A stretch of DNA of 64,000 nucleotides from Magnetococcus marinus MC-1 (GTDB taxonomy: Bacteria; Pseudomonadota; Magnetococcia; Magnetococcales; Magnetococcaceae): NCBI RefSeq assembly GCF_000014865.1, contig NC_008576.1, forward strand, positions 1,207,501 through 1,271,500, in the 5' to 3' direction. This document shows, piece after piece, positions 17,201-24,693 of the stretch (within the stretch, counting starts at the first letter, position 1; every line of letters begins with the position of its first letter). The position numbers and the translations under genes were made by a program. The notes beneath the pieces are model-generated. The model ran no database searches. It saw nothing but the letters and a program-made list of their open reading frames with translations, and had not been told where the DNA came from.

Positions 17201-19633
17201 CAGTTGGAGAGCCGTAGCGAGGGCGCAGAGAGCGCTTTGGCAAGCCGCATGGAGCGGATCTCTACAGCCTTTGCCCAGTTGCGCGACCGGGTGGGTGAGC
17301 TGGCTCAGGAGCAGCAACGTTTGGCAGCGCTTGATAATTTGGATGGCAGCGTACAGGGCTTGCAGCAGGGGTTGGAGAGTCAGCAGTTGGTGCTGGCGGC
17401 TTTAGCGGGCGGTTTGGAGAATATTCAGGAGCACCAGCAAGAGCAGAGTGAGGGGTTGGTGAATCTGCACGAAGCGCTGGGTGGGGTGGTGGAGATCCAA
17501 ACCGCCATGCGCGGTTATGGGGCGCAGTTGCAGGGGTTGGAGAGTCAGTTGACGCAGGTGTTGGAACAAGACCCGGCGGCCCAATTGGCCGGCTTGCGCA
17601 GTCTCTTGGAGGGACAACCTGCCATGTTGGATGTGCTTAAGGGGGGGCTGGATCGGGTGGTCGCCTATGTGGAGCAGCGCCAACATAACCAGAACAGTCA
17701 GAAGCTGGCTTTGGAAGAGGGGGTTGAAGGGCTGTTGGGTAATCTGCAAGATAACCTGAACCTACAAGGTGAGGTGTTGTTGCAGGTGCGGGAGCATCAA
17801 GCCGAGACCGCCAGTGAATATAAAAAGCTGCGTGAGTACCAAAAGAGCATTTCGGAAAATCTGGCCGGGGTGGCGGATGCCCAGCGGGAGAGTGCCGATG
17901 CCATGAATTTAACCCGCTCCGATGGCTTGGAGAGCCGCCGTTTTATGGAGTCGGTGATGGATGCGCAACAGGCGATTCGTACCCGCATGGGGGAGCTGGG
18001 GGATGTGCAGCGGCTTTTGCAAAATGCCCTAGGTGCGTTGGAGAGCACCCAGGATGAGGTGCGTCAAGCACTGCACAGCGCCAGCAGTGCCCATGATCAG
18101 AGCCAGACACGTATGGATGGTGTGGTGACAGAGTTGGCCCAGCGCTATGCCGAGGTGCAGCAGGCGCTGCAAGGGCAGCATGCGCTGACAGGGGTGGTGC
18201 AGGAGAGCTTGGGCGAGATGCGCGCCGAGCAGGGCATGATGCAGCGTGGCGTGATGGAGGCGATCAAGACCATGCGGAGCAGTCTGCCGGAGGATTTGCC
18301 GGAGGTGGTAGAGAGTCTGCGCAGCAGCGTTGGGCAGACCTTGCGGGAGAATATGCAGCAACTACAGCAGCGGGTTGAGGGCATTGGCAAAGGCATGGAG
18401 CGGGCGCAGAGTGCCATGGGGCTCTCCCTTAATGAGATCCGAGCGTTGTTGCAGCAGACCGGTGCCGAGCGGGATGCTCGTATGGCCGAGCGGCTAGAGA
18501 GCATGGGCGAGGCCAACCGCAACCGACATCAAGCCTTGATGAATACGCTAGAGGGGCTTTCTTTACGGTTGGTGCAGCGCAGCGACCAGATGCAAAACCG
18601 TTTGGAGAGCAGTACGAAGCAGATGCTTGAACAGCTGCAAGGGGGGAACGCGACCCCTCGTCCGGCGGACAGTGGGGTGGAGCAGGCGGTGTTGGAGCAG
18701 TTGGTCCAGCAGCAGGGTGAGAGCCAGCTACAAGCCATAACCGGGCTCAAGGCGCACCTGAGCGACCTGTTGCACGGTACCATGGGGCACTTTGCCGACG
18801 AGGTAGAGCAGCGGGTGGGGCAGATGTTACAGGGCTCTTTGGAGGGCCTGGATGAGGTGAGTGCGCTGTTGCAGAGCCAAGGTGGCGAGGCGTCTCAGTG
18901 GCAGCCGATCGCCCAACAATTGGATCTGTTAATCGAGCAGAGCCGGACGCAGAATGCCGCCCTGTTGGAGGCGGTCGCGGGCTTGCCTATGGCAGGTGCG
19001 GTTGGGGATGGGGTGGATGCCAGTGCCCTGGTGCCGTTGCTGCAAAAACGGATGGAAGAGAGCCTTAAAGGTACCCTGGGTGAGTTGGAGAAACTGTTGG
19101 AGGAGAGTACGGCCCAGAGCAATGCCCGTAGCGATCAACTGGCCCAGGCGATGGAGCAGTTGAGCCAACAGCGGGAGGCGGGCAGTACAGGGGCGGTGGC
19201 AGAACCGTCCAGCATGAGCCCACGGTTGGAGGCGTTGGTGGCCGATATGGATGGCCGCTTAACCCTGCTGCAAAAGCGTATGGCCGAAGAGCAGGCGGCC
19301 ATGCAGCATACCTTGGAGGCGTGGGCTGAGCGTATTGTGCAGAGTAAAGAAGAAGAAAAGAGCCAGTTGGTGGACCGTATCGCCTCGATTGATGCTCAGA
19401 ACGAGAGTCGCCATCAGGGGATGATGGGGGCGCTTAATGAGGTGAGTCGGGCCTTTAGTGGCGATATGGAGCAGATGCGGCGGGATATGGAAGAGAGCAC
19501 CGATCAGGCGGCGGACAAGCTGGTGCAGCAGTTGCGCAAGGTGGTCCATGGTGCCAGCGAGGAGCAAGCGGTCTATATTGAGATGCTGGGTGAGCGCATG
19601 GATGCGCTACGTAAAAAGCTCGTCAAAAAATAA
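14270..19633 (+). CDS. zorA-like: ZorA-like MotA/TolQ/ExbB channel protein with giant coiled-coil tail
   Basis: 1787 residues. Residues 1-260 form the proton-channel part: membrane helices at about 7-26, 53-78, 175-193 and 214-240. Between helices 2 and 3 are the ZorA-type segments YRSTVPAELYF and LPGILTGAGIVSTFAGILLGL. After residue 260 the rest (~1500 residues) is Gln/Leu/Glu-rich heptad-like coiled coil without further domains, with internal near-repeats such as QLQGIAAQLQQA and QLQGIAERLNQA. As one continuous helix it would reach roughly 220 nm into the cytoplasm. Known ZorA proteins carry much shorter tails. ATG 14270 is preceded by TTGGAG; the longer TTG-started frame is less likely. 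It is first in an operon with a CYTH-like gene, an HDOD gene and a zorB-like gene. Confidence 0.85.
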   Translation: MKGPLFGTIWSLVLMGLAVMAGIWVSGHAPQLMTVLPLPAFLAVPLSNQAEAPIVMTLLGVISGFLFFFLGGYVWQAVLDALRVSLAHGALARAVKRGEFARGEAEPELYSWFYYPLFTRLWHDYTDSLHRQMVEDESGVTTTHYRSTVPAELYFNQTNLVDTPMRVEFFRHLPGILTGAGIVSTFAGILLGLTDFNPTVEASQVTLQLKHLFTGVSTAFVASFIAILTAISVTVVEKLLLHWRYAQITRLQGTLDDLFPGGVESEYLADMACQGGRVGEPGKRDDGAARALHAALAEPVRQMADAAQQAAQQQSLQRQSVERLAELVQGMAAEMQGAMTRFEGVNQTTQQQLQRLLESPPTQAVAADAAMAQAMRGGLEGLAQQLDAGQQAQLAALARGPELLAQIAQRLEQLMPATPPPAQDELGRSLAKQEQLLQGVKSALVALNESLLSLKPHVVAPGENKGGGLDDAALVEAARSLPVMESALQEIRQTLAQRVSEQGSGQQQLLAVLAQLDDNLNRGAAQREALLLARMSQEQGSLSESLQEMLQTGVQTMERSVVTLLADLAKREQTEQAHFQSLQEGQNQLESRLDQLRDQDLYQGQELEAVRDALEGQEETLERLLGLHNDADARLQGVEINQGQHQTSLDNLSSLLHRQESMVSEELGLLKEQAAQRGFWETMQRDQLALASRLDTMHAAQDRTADALGEALQGQQQQLLTQLEGMEDLRQSQQEMRAAQQQGLQRGDVMQQLVESIHLRHADRLARLQRKLANRLHRLEQQLVSANSEALLQGGQQLQQLGEAVDRQVAMMAQLQAEQIQKGDAQQQSAQRLEAMNEEQQSRLQQVVELVQQAQQQARGEGEATERQLQGIAAQLQQAASNEQQRQGELGSQLDRVQGQLQEAVAQLQQGQQQHLEQLAGLAQQITQVAEQTQLGEESVGAQLQGIAERLNQAEQQAQSVAEGVDHHLERIAQQLTQLESRSEGAESALASRMERISTAFAQLRDRVGELAQEQQRLAALDNLDGSVQGLQQGLESQQLVLAALAGGLENIQEHQQEQSEGLVNLHEALGGVVEIQTAMRGYGAQLQGLESQLTQVLEQDPAAQLAGLRSLLEGQPAMLDVLKGGLDRVVAYVEQRQHNQNSQKLALEEGVEGLLGNLQDNLNLQGEVLLQVREHQAETASEYKKLREYQKSISENLAGVADAQRESADAMNLTRSDGLESRRFMESVMDAQQAIRTRMGELGDVQRLLQNALGALESTQDEVRQALHSASSAHDQSQTRMDGVVTELAQRYAEVQQALQGQHALTGVVQESLGEMRAEQGMMQRGVMEAIKTMRSSLPEDLPEVVESLRSSVGQTLRENMQQLQQRVEGIGKGMERAQSAMGLSLNEIRALLQQTGAERDARMAERLESMGEANRNRHQALMNTLEGLSLRLVQRSDQMQNRLESSTKQMLEQLQGGNATPRPADSGVEQAVLEQLVQQQGESQLQAITGLKAHLSDLLHGTMGHFADEVEQRVGQMLQGSLEGLDEVSALLQSQGGEASQWQPIAQQLDLLIEQSRTQNAALLEAVAGLPMAGAVGDGVDASALVPLLQKRMEESLKGTLGELEKLLEESTAQSNARSDQLAQAMEQLSQQREAGSTGAVAEPSSMSPRLEALVADMDGRLTLLQKRMAEEQAAMQHTLEAWAERIVQSKEEEKSQLVDRIASIDAQNESRHQGMMGALNEVSRAFSGDMEQMRRDMEESTDQAADKLVQQLRKVVHGASEEQAVYIEMLGERMDALRKKLVKK

Positions 19634-19642
19634 GGCGTTTCC

Positions 19643-21214
19643 ATGTTTCCCAAACAGTGCATACGGTTACGGGTACCACCGGAACGGGCTAACAGCCTGC
19701 ACCAGCATCCGTTGCTGGGCATGGCACAGGGGCAGGGGGGGATAAAAAAGCGGGTGTTGCGGTTTTATGATACCCCTCAATGGAGCCTACGGCAGGCGGG
19801 ACTCGAACTGCTGGTGCATAACAAGGGGGCAGGCTGGCGGCAACGGTTGTTGCGGGTGACCGCGCGGGGCCGTTTGGGTTTGGAGAAGTGGCGGGGAGAG
19901 ACTTTGGTACGCCATGATCTGGCCGGGGAGCGCTTGGAGCTGCTGCGCATGCTGCGGGATCCTGCGGCAGCAGCCAGCTTTGCCACGCTGGATGCAGGCA
20001 CCCTTGGGCACCGTTTGACGGTGCGGGTGCAGCAACGGCAGTTGCGGCTGTCGCGGGGGGCGGGGCGGTCAGTGACGCTGCTGGAAGAGGCGGGGGAGAT
20101 TGTGGATGCTGGGGGCACAACACCCTTTCATGATCTGGTGATTATGGCCGACGATGATGCCAGTGAGTTGGGTTATGAGATCGCCCTAAGCCTGTTGCAC
20201 ACCCTGCAAGGGGGGTTGCTGTTTGTGGCCGCCGAGGAGCGCAGCATGGCGCAAGCGTGGCCGCAACCGGTTACAGACGAGCCGGCTTGGCCGAGACTGC
20301 CGAGCATGCCCGCTGTGGATATGGCCGAAGCCTATTATCTATTAAATCATGCCCTATTACATGCCCTCTATGACGAGCTGCCGCAGATCCTGCATGGCCG
20401 CAGCGACAAGCCTTATGCGCGACAACGCAACGGGGTCGCGTTGCTGGAGGCCCTGGCTTTACTCAATCAATGGCTCCCTCCTTTGGCGCATGCCCAAGGG
20501 GTGGAGCTGTGGCAAAAATTGGTTGAGCAGTTACAGGATCGCGAGGGCTGGGGGCTGTTTTTGGAGGCTTTGTTAGAGCCCTATGCCGAGAATTTGGATG
20601 AATCCTTTACCACAGCACCTTGGTTGCACCGCAGCCAGCGCTATGGGCAGCAGGGTCAACAGCAGTTGGCGCAGCTCTGTCATGGGGTGGCGTTTGCGCA
20701 AGCTTTGCTGGGCTTGGGGTTATGGCTGGCGCGACGGGGTTGGCTGCGACGGCAGGATGAACAGCAGCCCATGGAGCCGCTTAACCACTGGCTGCGGCAG
20801 CGTTTAGAGGAGAATAGTGGGCCCATGTTGGCGGCGCTGCGGGCAGGCAAGGCCGATGGCTTACGGCGCAGTTGGCAGCAGTGGTTGTTGCTCAAGCTGT
20901 TTGGTGCCTTGTTTGAGCAAATTTCGGTGAGTAGCTCCCATGAGGTTGCCTTAGATCTTTCGCTTATGGAATACGGTATCTACCAGGAAGCGCTGGAGCG
21001 GGTTCTGCAAAGTGGGCGTTTTGTGCAGCAGGTGGCCCCTTTGGCCGAGCGCTTCAAACAGGTAGCGGTGGAGGCTGATGGGGCCACCCGTGCCGATTTT
21101 GAGGCGTGGTGGCAGAGGGTGCTACGCCAGCAGCAGGGGCTGTTTGCGCAATCCATGGCGGAGTTGGAGCTCTCGGCGGGCTTTTGGGTCGAGCATTGGG
21201 GAGAAGGCGTATGA
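19643..21214 (+). CDS. CYTH-like protein, probably catalytically degenerate, with helical C-terminal domain
   Basis: 523 residues. The N-terminal ~200 residues resemble the CYTH (triphosphate tunnel) fold: a first strand CIRLRVPPERA, then VLRFYDTPQWSLRQAGLELLV and WRQRLL, paralleling the Y-x-DTPD...L...G-x-x-LR and LK strands of YgiF-type triphosphatases. The diagnostic ExExK motif of the first strand is replaced (C-I-R-L-R), so the metal-binding glutamates are missing and ordinary triphosphatase activity is unlikely. Residues ~230-523 are helical, in the place of a CHAD domain but without its conserved histidines that I can see. It starts 9 bp after zorA and overlaps the HDOD start (ATGA). 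A distant ZorC relationship cannot be excluded. Confidence 0.6.
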   Translation: MFPKQCIRLRVPPERANSLHQHPLLGMAQGQGGIKKRVLRFYDTPQWSLRQAGLELLVHNKGAGWRQRLLRVTARGRLGLEKWRGETLVRHDLAGERLELLRMLRDPAAAASFATLDAGTLGHRLTVRVQQRQLRLSRGAGRSVTLLEEAGEIVDAGGTTPFHDLVIMADDDASELGYEIALSLLHTLQGGLLFVAAEERSMAQAWPQPVTDEPAWPRLPSMPAVDMAEAYYLLNHALLHALYDELPQILHGRSDKPYARQRNGVALLEALALLNQWLPPLAHAQGVELWQKLVEQLQDREGWGLFLEALLEPYAENLDESFTTAPWLHRSQRYGQQGQQQLAQLCHGVAFAQALLGLGLWLARRGWLRRQDEQQPMEPLNHWLRQRLEENSGPMLAALRAGKADGLRRSWQQWLLLKLFGALFEQISVSSSHEVALDLSLMEYGIYQEALERVLQSGRFVQQVAPLAERFKQVAVEADGATRADFEAWWQRVLRQQQGLFAQSMAELELSAGFWVEHWGEGV

Positions 21215-22074
21215 GCTCCTCGCTCACACAGTGGATCGCGGAAAATCCGCCTCAACCCCTGCCGCGCACGCTGGTGCAGTTGCGGCATGCGCTGGATGAT
21301 TTTACCCCGGACCTTATGGCGGTGGCGGGCCTGGTGGAGAGCGATGGCGCCTTGACCGGGATGGTTTTGCAGGCGAGCTCCAGCAGCGGGGTACGCCAGG
21401 GGGTTGTGCAGTTGGGGCTGACGGCGTTAGAAGGGCTGCTGGAGGATCTGTTTTTAGAGGTGCCCATGGTCAACCCCTATAGCCCGCTCTACCCTTTGGC
21501 GGCGCAGGCGCACCATCGGGGTTTATGTATGGCCTGTTGCGCTGAGTTGGTGGGGCGACTGGGGCGGGTGCCTGCGCGGCAACGCATCTCTGGGGAACTG
21601 GCCCATTGTGCTGGGCTGTTGCAAGGGATTGGGCGCATCACTTTACTGGGCCACCATGCAGAGTACCGTATGCAACTTAAACGGCATGGGGAGTGGACGC
21701 CCGCGCAGTGGTTGGCTTATGAGCAGGAGAGCTTCGGTTTTCAGCAGCAGCAGGTGGGGGCGGCGCTCTGCCGTCACTGGGGCTTGCCGGAAGCGGTGGT
21801 GGCGGTGGTGGCCAACCCGGATGGGGGGTTGAGTCTGCTCAAAGCGGGGCGCTCGGTGGCTTTTCGGCAAGGGGTGGTGATGCAGGCTATGGTTGGGTTG
21901 GTGACGGCTGCCCTGGCAGGCCCGTCAACACTGGAGCAGGTGTTGCCCTATCTGGCGGTGCTGGGGGTAGCGGAGCGGGATTGGCCAACGCTGTTGGCCG
22001 CCCTGCAACAGGTGCCTGCCCCCGCTTGGCATGATCGGCTGGGGGAGGGAGAGAGCGATCATGAATCTGCGTAA
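21211..22074 (+). CDS. HDOD domain protein
   Basis: 287 residues from ATG 21211, which overlaps the preceding stop (ATGA). The pattern PLPRTLVQLRHALDD, then LVESDGALTGMVLQASSSS, LGLTALEGLLEDL and later CAGLLQGIGRITLLGHH is that of the HDOD superfamily, HD-fold relatives that usually lack the phosphohydrolase metal ligands. The HD dyad is not intact here (GLLQGIG in place of a metal-binding HD), so it is probably a signalling or scaffold domain. HDOD proteins often act with c-di-GMP or chemotaxis-like circuits. Its place inside a ZorAB-like operon is unusual. It overlaps the next start by 14 bp. Confidence 0.75.
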   Translation: MSSSLTQWIAENPPQPLPRTLVQLRHALDDFTPDLMAVAGLVESDGALTGMVLQASSSSGVRQGVVQLGLTALEGLLEDLFLEVPMVNPYSPLYPLAAQAHHRGLCMACCAELVGRLGRVPARQRISGELAHCAGLLQGIGRITLLGHHAEYRMQLKRHGEWTPAQWLAYEQESFGFQQQQVGAALCRHWGLPEAVVAVVANPDGGLSLLKAGRSVAFRQGVVMQAMVGLVTAALAGPSTLEQVLPYLAVLGVAERDWPTLLAALQQVPAPAWHDRLGEGESDHESA

Positions 22075-22828
22075 ATTGCCCGAGAGAAAGCGGCTGGATG
22101 TGGGGGATAACCCCTTTTGGATCAGCTATGCCGATTTGATGACCGCCTTGGTGATGCTGTTTTTGGTGGTGATGAGTATCTCGATGATCGCGGTGGCCTC
22201 GCGGGATGAGGTGCGCCAAAACCAGCGCAAAGATGAGATCACCAAGGTGTTTGACGCCTTGGAGCAGAGTGCGGCACAGTCCAACCTGCCTCTGGTGATC
22301 AACCGTAAGGAGCAGACCCTCAGTTTTGGCAACAGCGCGCGCTTTGAGCTGGATAGTTTTTATCTTTCGGCTCAGGTACGTCAGCAGCTTAAAGATTTTG
22401 TGCCGATGTTGCTGAAGGTGCGCAAAAAGGGTGAGGGTAAATGGTTAAAACGGGTCCACATTGAGGGCTATACCGATGATATTGGAACCTATTTGTACAA
22501 TGTGCGTTTGAGCATGAACCGTGCCCAGGCGGTGCTCTGTACCCTGATGGAGGCCGAGGTTAGTGAGGCGCAACGGCGTGAGTTGCAGCGCATGATTATC
22601 ATTGATGGGGCGGCTTCCACCAGCATCCGTAGCAGCCGCGAAGAGAGCCGTCGGGTCGAGATCCGATTGGAATTTTTACGGCATGATGAGGTGCTAGCGG
22701 CGCAACCGGAGTGGGAGATGCCCTTGGGGCGCTGCCCCATCCCGCTGGAGCCGGAGGTTGGCGAGAAACCCAAGGTGTTGGATGAACCACTGCCACCCTT
22801 TCCCGGTACCACCAACCGCGAGGAGTAA
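22061..22828 (+). CDS. zorB-like: ZorB-like MotB/OmpA-family stator protein
   Basis: 255 residues. A short cytoplasmic N-terminus is followed by one membrane helix beginning PFWISYADLMTALVMLFLVV; Asp25 in YAD sits where MotB and ZorB carry the proton-binding aspartate. Residues about 85-206 form an OmpA-like peptidoglycan-binding domain with IEGYTDDIGTYLYNVRLS, RAQAVL and the final SRRVEIRLEF. A proline- and glutamate-rich tail follows. With the ZorA-like protein it should make an ion-driven 5:2 motor in the inner membrane anchored to the cell wall. ATG 22061 lies inside the HDOD gene end and has GGGAGAGAG upstream. Confidence 0.88.
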   Translation: MNLRKLPERKRLDVGDNPFWISYADLMTALVMLFLVVMSISMIAVASRDEVRQNQRKDEITKVFDALEQSAAQSNLPLVINRKEQTLSFGNSARFELDSFYLSAQVRQQLKDFVPMLLKVRKKGEGKWLKRVHIEGYTDDIGTYLYNVRLSMNRAQAVLCTLMEAEVSEAQRRELQRMIIIDGAASTSIRSSREESRRVEIRLEFLRHDEVLAAQPEWEMPLGRCPIPLEPEVGEKPKVLDEPLPPFPGTTNREE

Positions 22829-23143
22829 ACCGCGCGCCTAAGGTGGCTGCTTTGCGGTTGCTGCCGTTGCGGTAAGGGGGGCAGGGTTGGTGTATTGGGA
22901 CGCGAGGCTCCTGTCATTGAGTCGCCGGTGATGGTAATTTCAAGATCACTATTTCGACTAAAATGGTATTATTTCAAAAAAACATTGAATTTATGTCGTA
23001 AAATTTCCGACAATAGAACTCTATTGAATGCAGTGGGTTGTTCTGGAAAGAGTGTGCTATGCTGGATCCCAGATAGGTAACCAGCGTGGGGTGCGCCCTG
23101 TCTGTACAGCTTGCCCCCCTGTGGTATGTGAAGGAGATCTTTT
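22829..23143. other. Intergenic region upstream of the zinc-ribbon gene
   Basis: About 315 bp. The centre (22930-23030) is AT-rich and contains an almost perfect 19-bp palindrome listed separately. I see no gene in it; a promoter for 23144 is likely here but no convincing -35/-10 pair with correct spacing was found. Confidence 0.5.
22994..23012. promoter_or_regulatory. 19-bp operator-like palindrome
   Basis: TGTCGTAAAATTTCCGACA is symmetric at all but one pair of positions around the central A/T core. It lies 130 bases upstream of the zinc-ribbon gene in an AT-rich stretch and may be the binding site of a dimeric regulator, which I cannot name. Confidence 0.4.
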
Positions 23144-23398
23144 GTGTCCAGTGTTCGTTGTCCCGTCTGTGGTGGTCGCCCTGCGCGAATTTATAAATGC
23201 AACAGCTGCAACGAAGTACGTTGTGGTCAGGATAGCTGCACCGGTAGTTTGAGTGGCGTTAAGGGGTGGGCCAGTGCGGGCTCACAGTGCCGTAATTGCA
23301 CCCATGGTCGCTATATGGCCATTAGCTTTTTTAGCTCTGATATGGAAACCATTTTGCGTGAGCATGCCCACACACGCAAAGTGCGGGACGGTCGCTAG
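23144..23398 (+). CDS. Small zinc-ribbon protein
   Basis: 84 residues starting with GTG 23144, chosen because AAGGAG lies 7 bases upstream. It contains nine cysteines, mostly in pairs: CPVC, CNSC, CGQDSC and CRNC, enough for two zinc sites. The remainder is basic and polar (ending HTRKVRDGR) without membrane segments. It looks like a nucleic-acid or protein-binding zinc ribbon. I do not recognise a named family. It is probably a single-gene unit with the terminator at 23418-23476. Confidence 0.75.
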   Translation: MSSVRCPVCGGRPARIYKCNSCNEVRCGQDSCTGSLSGVKGWASAGSQCRNCTHGRYMAISFFSSDMETILREHAHTRKVRDGR

Positions 23399-23417
23399 CA
23401 CCCGTTAATCGGGGAGC

Positions 23418-23476
23418 AACAGAGCTGTGTGGGACGAGACCGCGTATCGTTACCGATGGGCGGTCCTCTGTTTTTT
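23418..23476 (+). terminator. Rho-independent terminator after the zinc-ribbon gene
   Basis: A two-part hairpin: outer stem AACAGAG (23418-23424) with CTCTGTT (23466-23472) and inner stem GACCGC (23438-23443) with GCGGTC (23460-23465), ending in six T residues. Confidence 0.75.
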
Positions 23477-23534
23477 GGGGTGTGCGCCGCGCTTGGATTT
23501 TACCTAGAACCGCTTTGAACCAATTGAGAAAACC

Positions 23535-24383
23535 ATGGATAGCTGGCTGTTGCAGCAGGAACCCACGCTAAGAGTGGTGGCCTTCTTTTCGATTTTTCTG
23601 CTGATCGCCGTGTGGGAGTGGTGGCGTCCCCGGCGGGTGCCGCGCCATCCCCGCATGCAACGCTGGCCCGCCAATCTTGGACTGGTGCTCATCAATACCC
23701 TATTGGTGCGGCTGCTGTTTCCCATGGCGGCGGTGGTTTGGGCGGCCCAGGTGCAGCAGCAAGGGTGGGGACTCTTGCAAATGTGGTCCCTCCCCAGCCT
23801 ATGGGCGCTGCTACTTGGGGTGGTGCTGTTGGATGGGGTTATCTATCTGCAACATGTATTGGTCCATGCACTGCCGCTGCTGTGGCGGCTGCACCAGGTT
23901 CATCACGCCGATCCTGACTACGATGTGACCACGGGTGCCCGCTTTCACCCTATAGAAATTTTACTCTCCATGGGTATTAAATTTGCGGCGATCCTCTGTT
24001 TGGCCCCGCCACCTGCGGCGGTTTTGCTGTTTGAGGTGATTCTTAATGGCATGGCGATGTTTAACCATGGCAACATCACGCTGCCTTTGGGGTTGGATCG
24101 GTTGCTCCGTTGGCTGGTGGTGACGCCAGATATGCACCGGGTTCACCACTCCACACTACCCTCCGAGGCGAACAGTAACTTTGGCTTTAACCTAAGCCTT
24201 TGGGATCGTCTGTTTGGCACCTATACGGCCCAGCCCAAACGGGGTCATGTGGCGATGGAGATTGGTATCACGACCCATCAAGGGCCGCACACCCGCTCGT
24301 TGCTGGGGATGTTAAGGCTGCCATGGCAGACGGCGCAGGATCGTTATGCGCTGACCCGTCGTTGGTCAGACCCCGATGCGTGA
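23535..24383 (+). CDS. Sterol desaturase / fatty acid hydroxylase family protein
   Basis: 282 residues with four to five membrane helices and the eight-histidine di-iron signature of this integral membrane family: HVLVH (107-111), HQVHH (120-124), FHP (His138), NHGN (177-180) and MHRVHH (200-205). Members hydroxylate or desaturate sterols, fatty acids or hopanoid-like lipids with O2; the substrate here cannot be told. It overlaps the J-domain gene by 8 bp, suggesting co-transcription. Confidence 0.88.
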   Translation: MDSWLLQQEPTLRVVAFFSIFLLIAVWEWWRPRRVPRHPRMQRWPANLGLVLINTLLVRLLFPMAAVVWAAQVQQQGWGLLQMWSLPSLWALLLGVVLLDGVIYLQHVLVHALPLLWRLHQVHHADPDYDVTTGARFHPIEILLSMGIKFAAILCLAPPPAAVLLFEVILNGMAMFNHGNITLPLGLDRLLRWLVVTPDMHRVHHSTLPSEANSNFGFNLSLWDRLFGTYTAQPKRGHVAMEIGITTHQGPHTRSLLGMLRLPWQTAQDRYALTRRWSDPDA

Positions 24384-24693
24384 GCCTGCACCCGGGCTCT
24401 ATGCCCGCATCTCGGCGGCACGGGAGCTGCTGGGGCTAAGCGAGCGGGCCTCGCTTGCGGATATTGAAACCCGCACCAAGGCCCTACTCAAACGTTGGCA
24501 CCCAGACAAAAACCCCCCGGAAAAAGCAGCCCAGTGCCACAGCCAGACCAAGGCCATTTTAGAAGCCCACGCGTTAATTAAAAGCTATATTGCCCACTAT
24601 CAATACGCATTTTCAAAACAGGAGGTCGAGCGTTATCTGCCCCCCGATGAGTGGTGGTTTAAACGTTTTGGCCCCGATGAGCACGACGTGTAG
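24376..24693 (+). CDS. J-domain (DnaJ-like) protein
   Basis: 105 residues. Helix II is basic and is followed by WHPDKN with the HPD tripeptide at residues 42-44, the part that stimulates DnaK ATPase. No G/F, zinc-finger or C-terminal substrate domain follows, so it is a type III J protein. The start ATG 24376 lies inside the preceding gene end. Its client is unknown; coupling to the membrane hydroxylase is possible from the overlap only. Confidence 0.85.
   Translation: MREPAPGLYARISAARELLGLSERASLADIETRTKALLKRWHPDKNPPEKAAQCHSQTKAILEAHALIKSYIAHYQYAFSKQEVERYLPPDEWWFKRFGPDEHDV

Larger units (their letters stand above)
14270..22828 (+). other. Zorya-like motor operon with CYTH and HDOD genes
   Basis: Four genes with gaps or overlaps of +9, -4 and -14 bp, all on the plus strand, in the order zorA-like, CYTH-like, HDOD, zorB-like. 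Type I and II Zorya systems keep zorA and zorB adjacent and add zorC/zorD or zorE. Here the motor genes flank two different proteins and no helicase, nuclease or EH-signature protein is recognised. The tight packing implies one transcript and probably a complex or pathway. A role in phage defence is inferred from ZorAB similarity only; envelope signalling or mechanical functions are equally open. Confidence 0.7.

Noticed and set aside
14894-18783. Long antisense open frames opposite the ZorA tail
   Set aside because: They arise from the repetitive Gln/Leu codon pattern of the coiled coil on the other strand; no ribosome binding sites and very biased composition (Leu/His/Gln).
14270-22828. Flagellar stator (MotAB) or TolQR/ExbBD interpretation
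   Set aside because: The ZorA-type TVPAELYF and LPGILTGAGIVSTF segments, the huge tail and the absence of flagellar neighbours fit ZorAB better than MotAB; the OmpA domain excludes ExbD/TolR.
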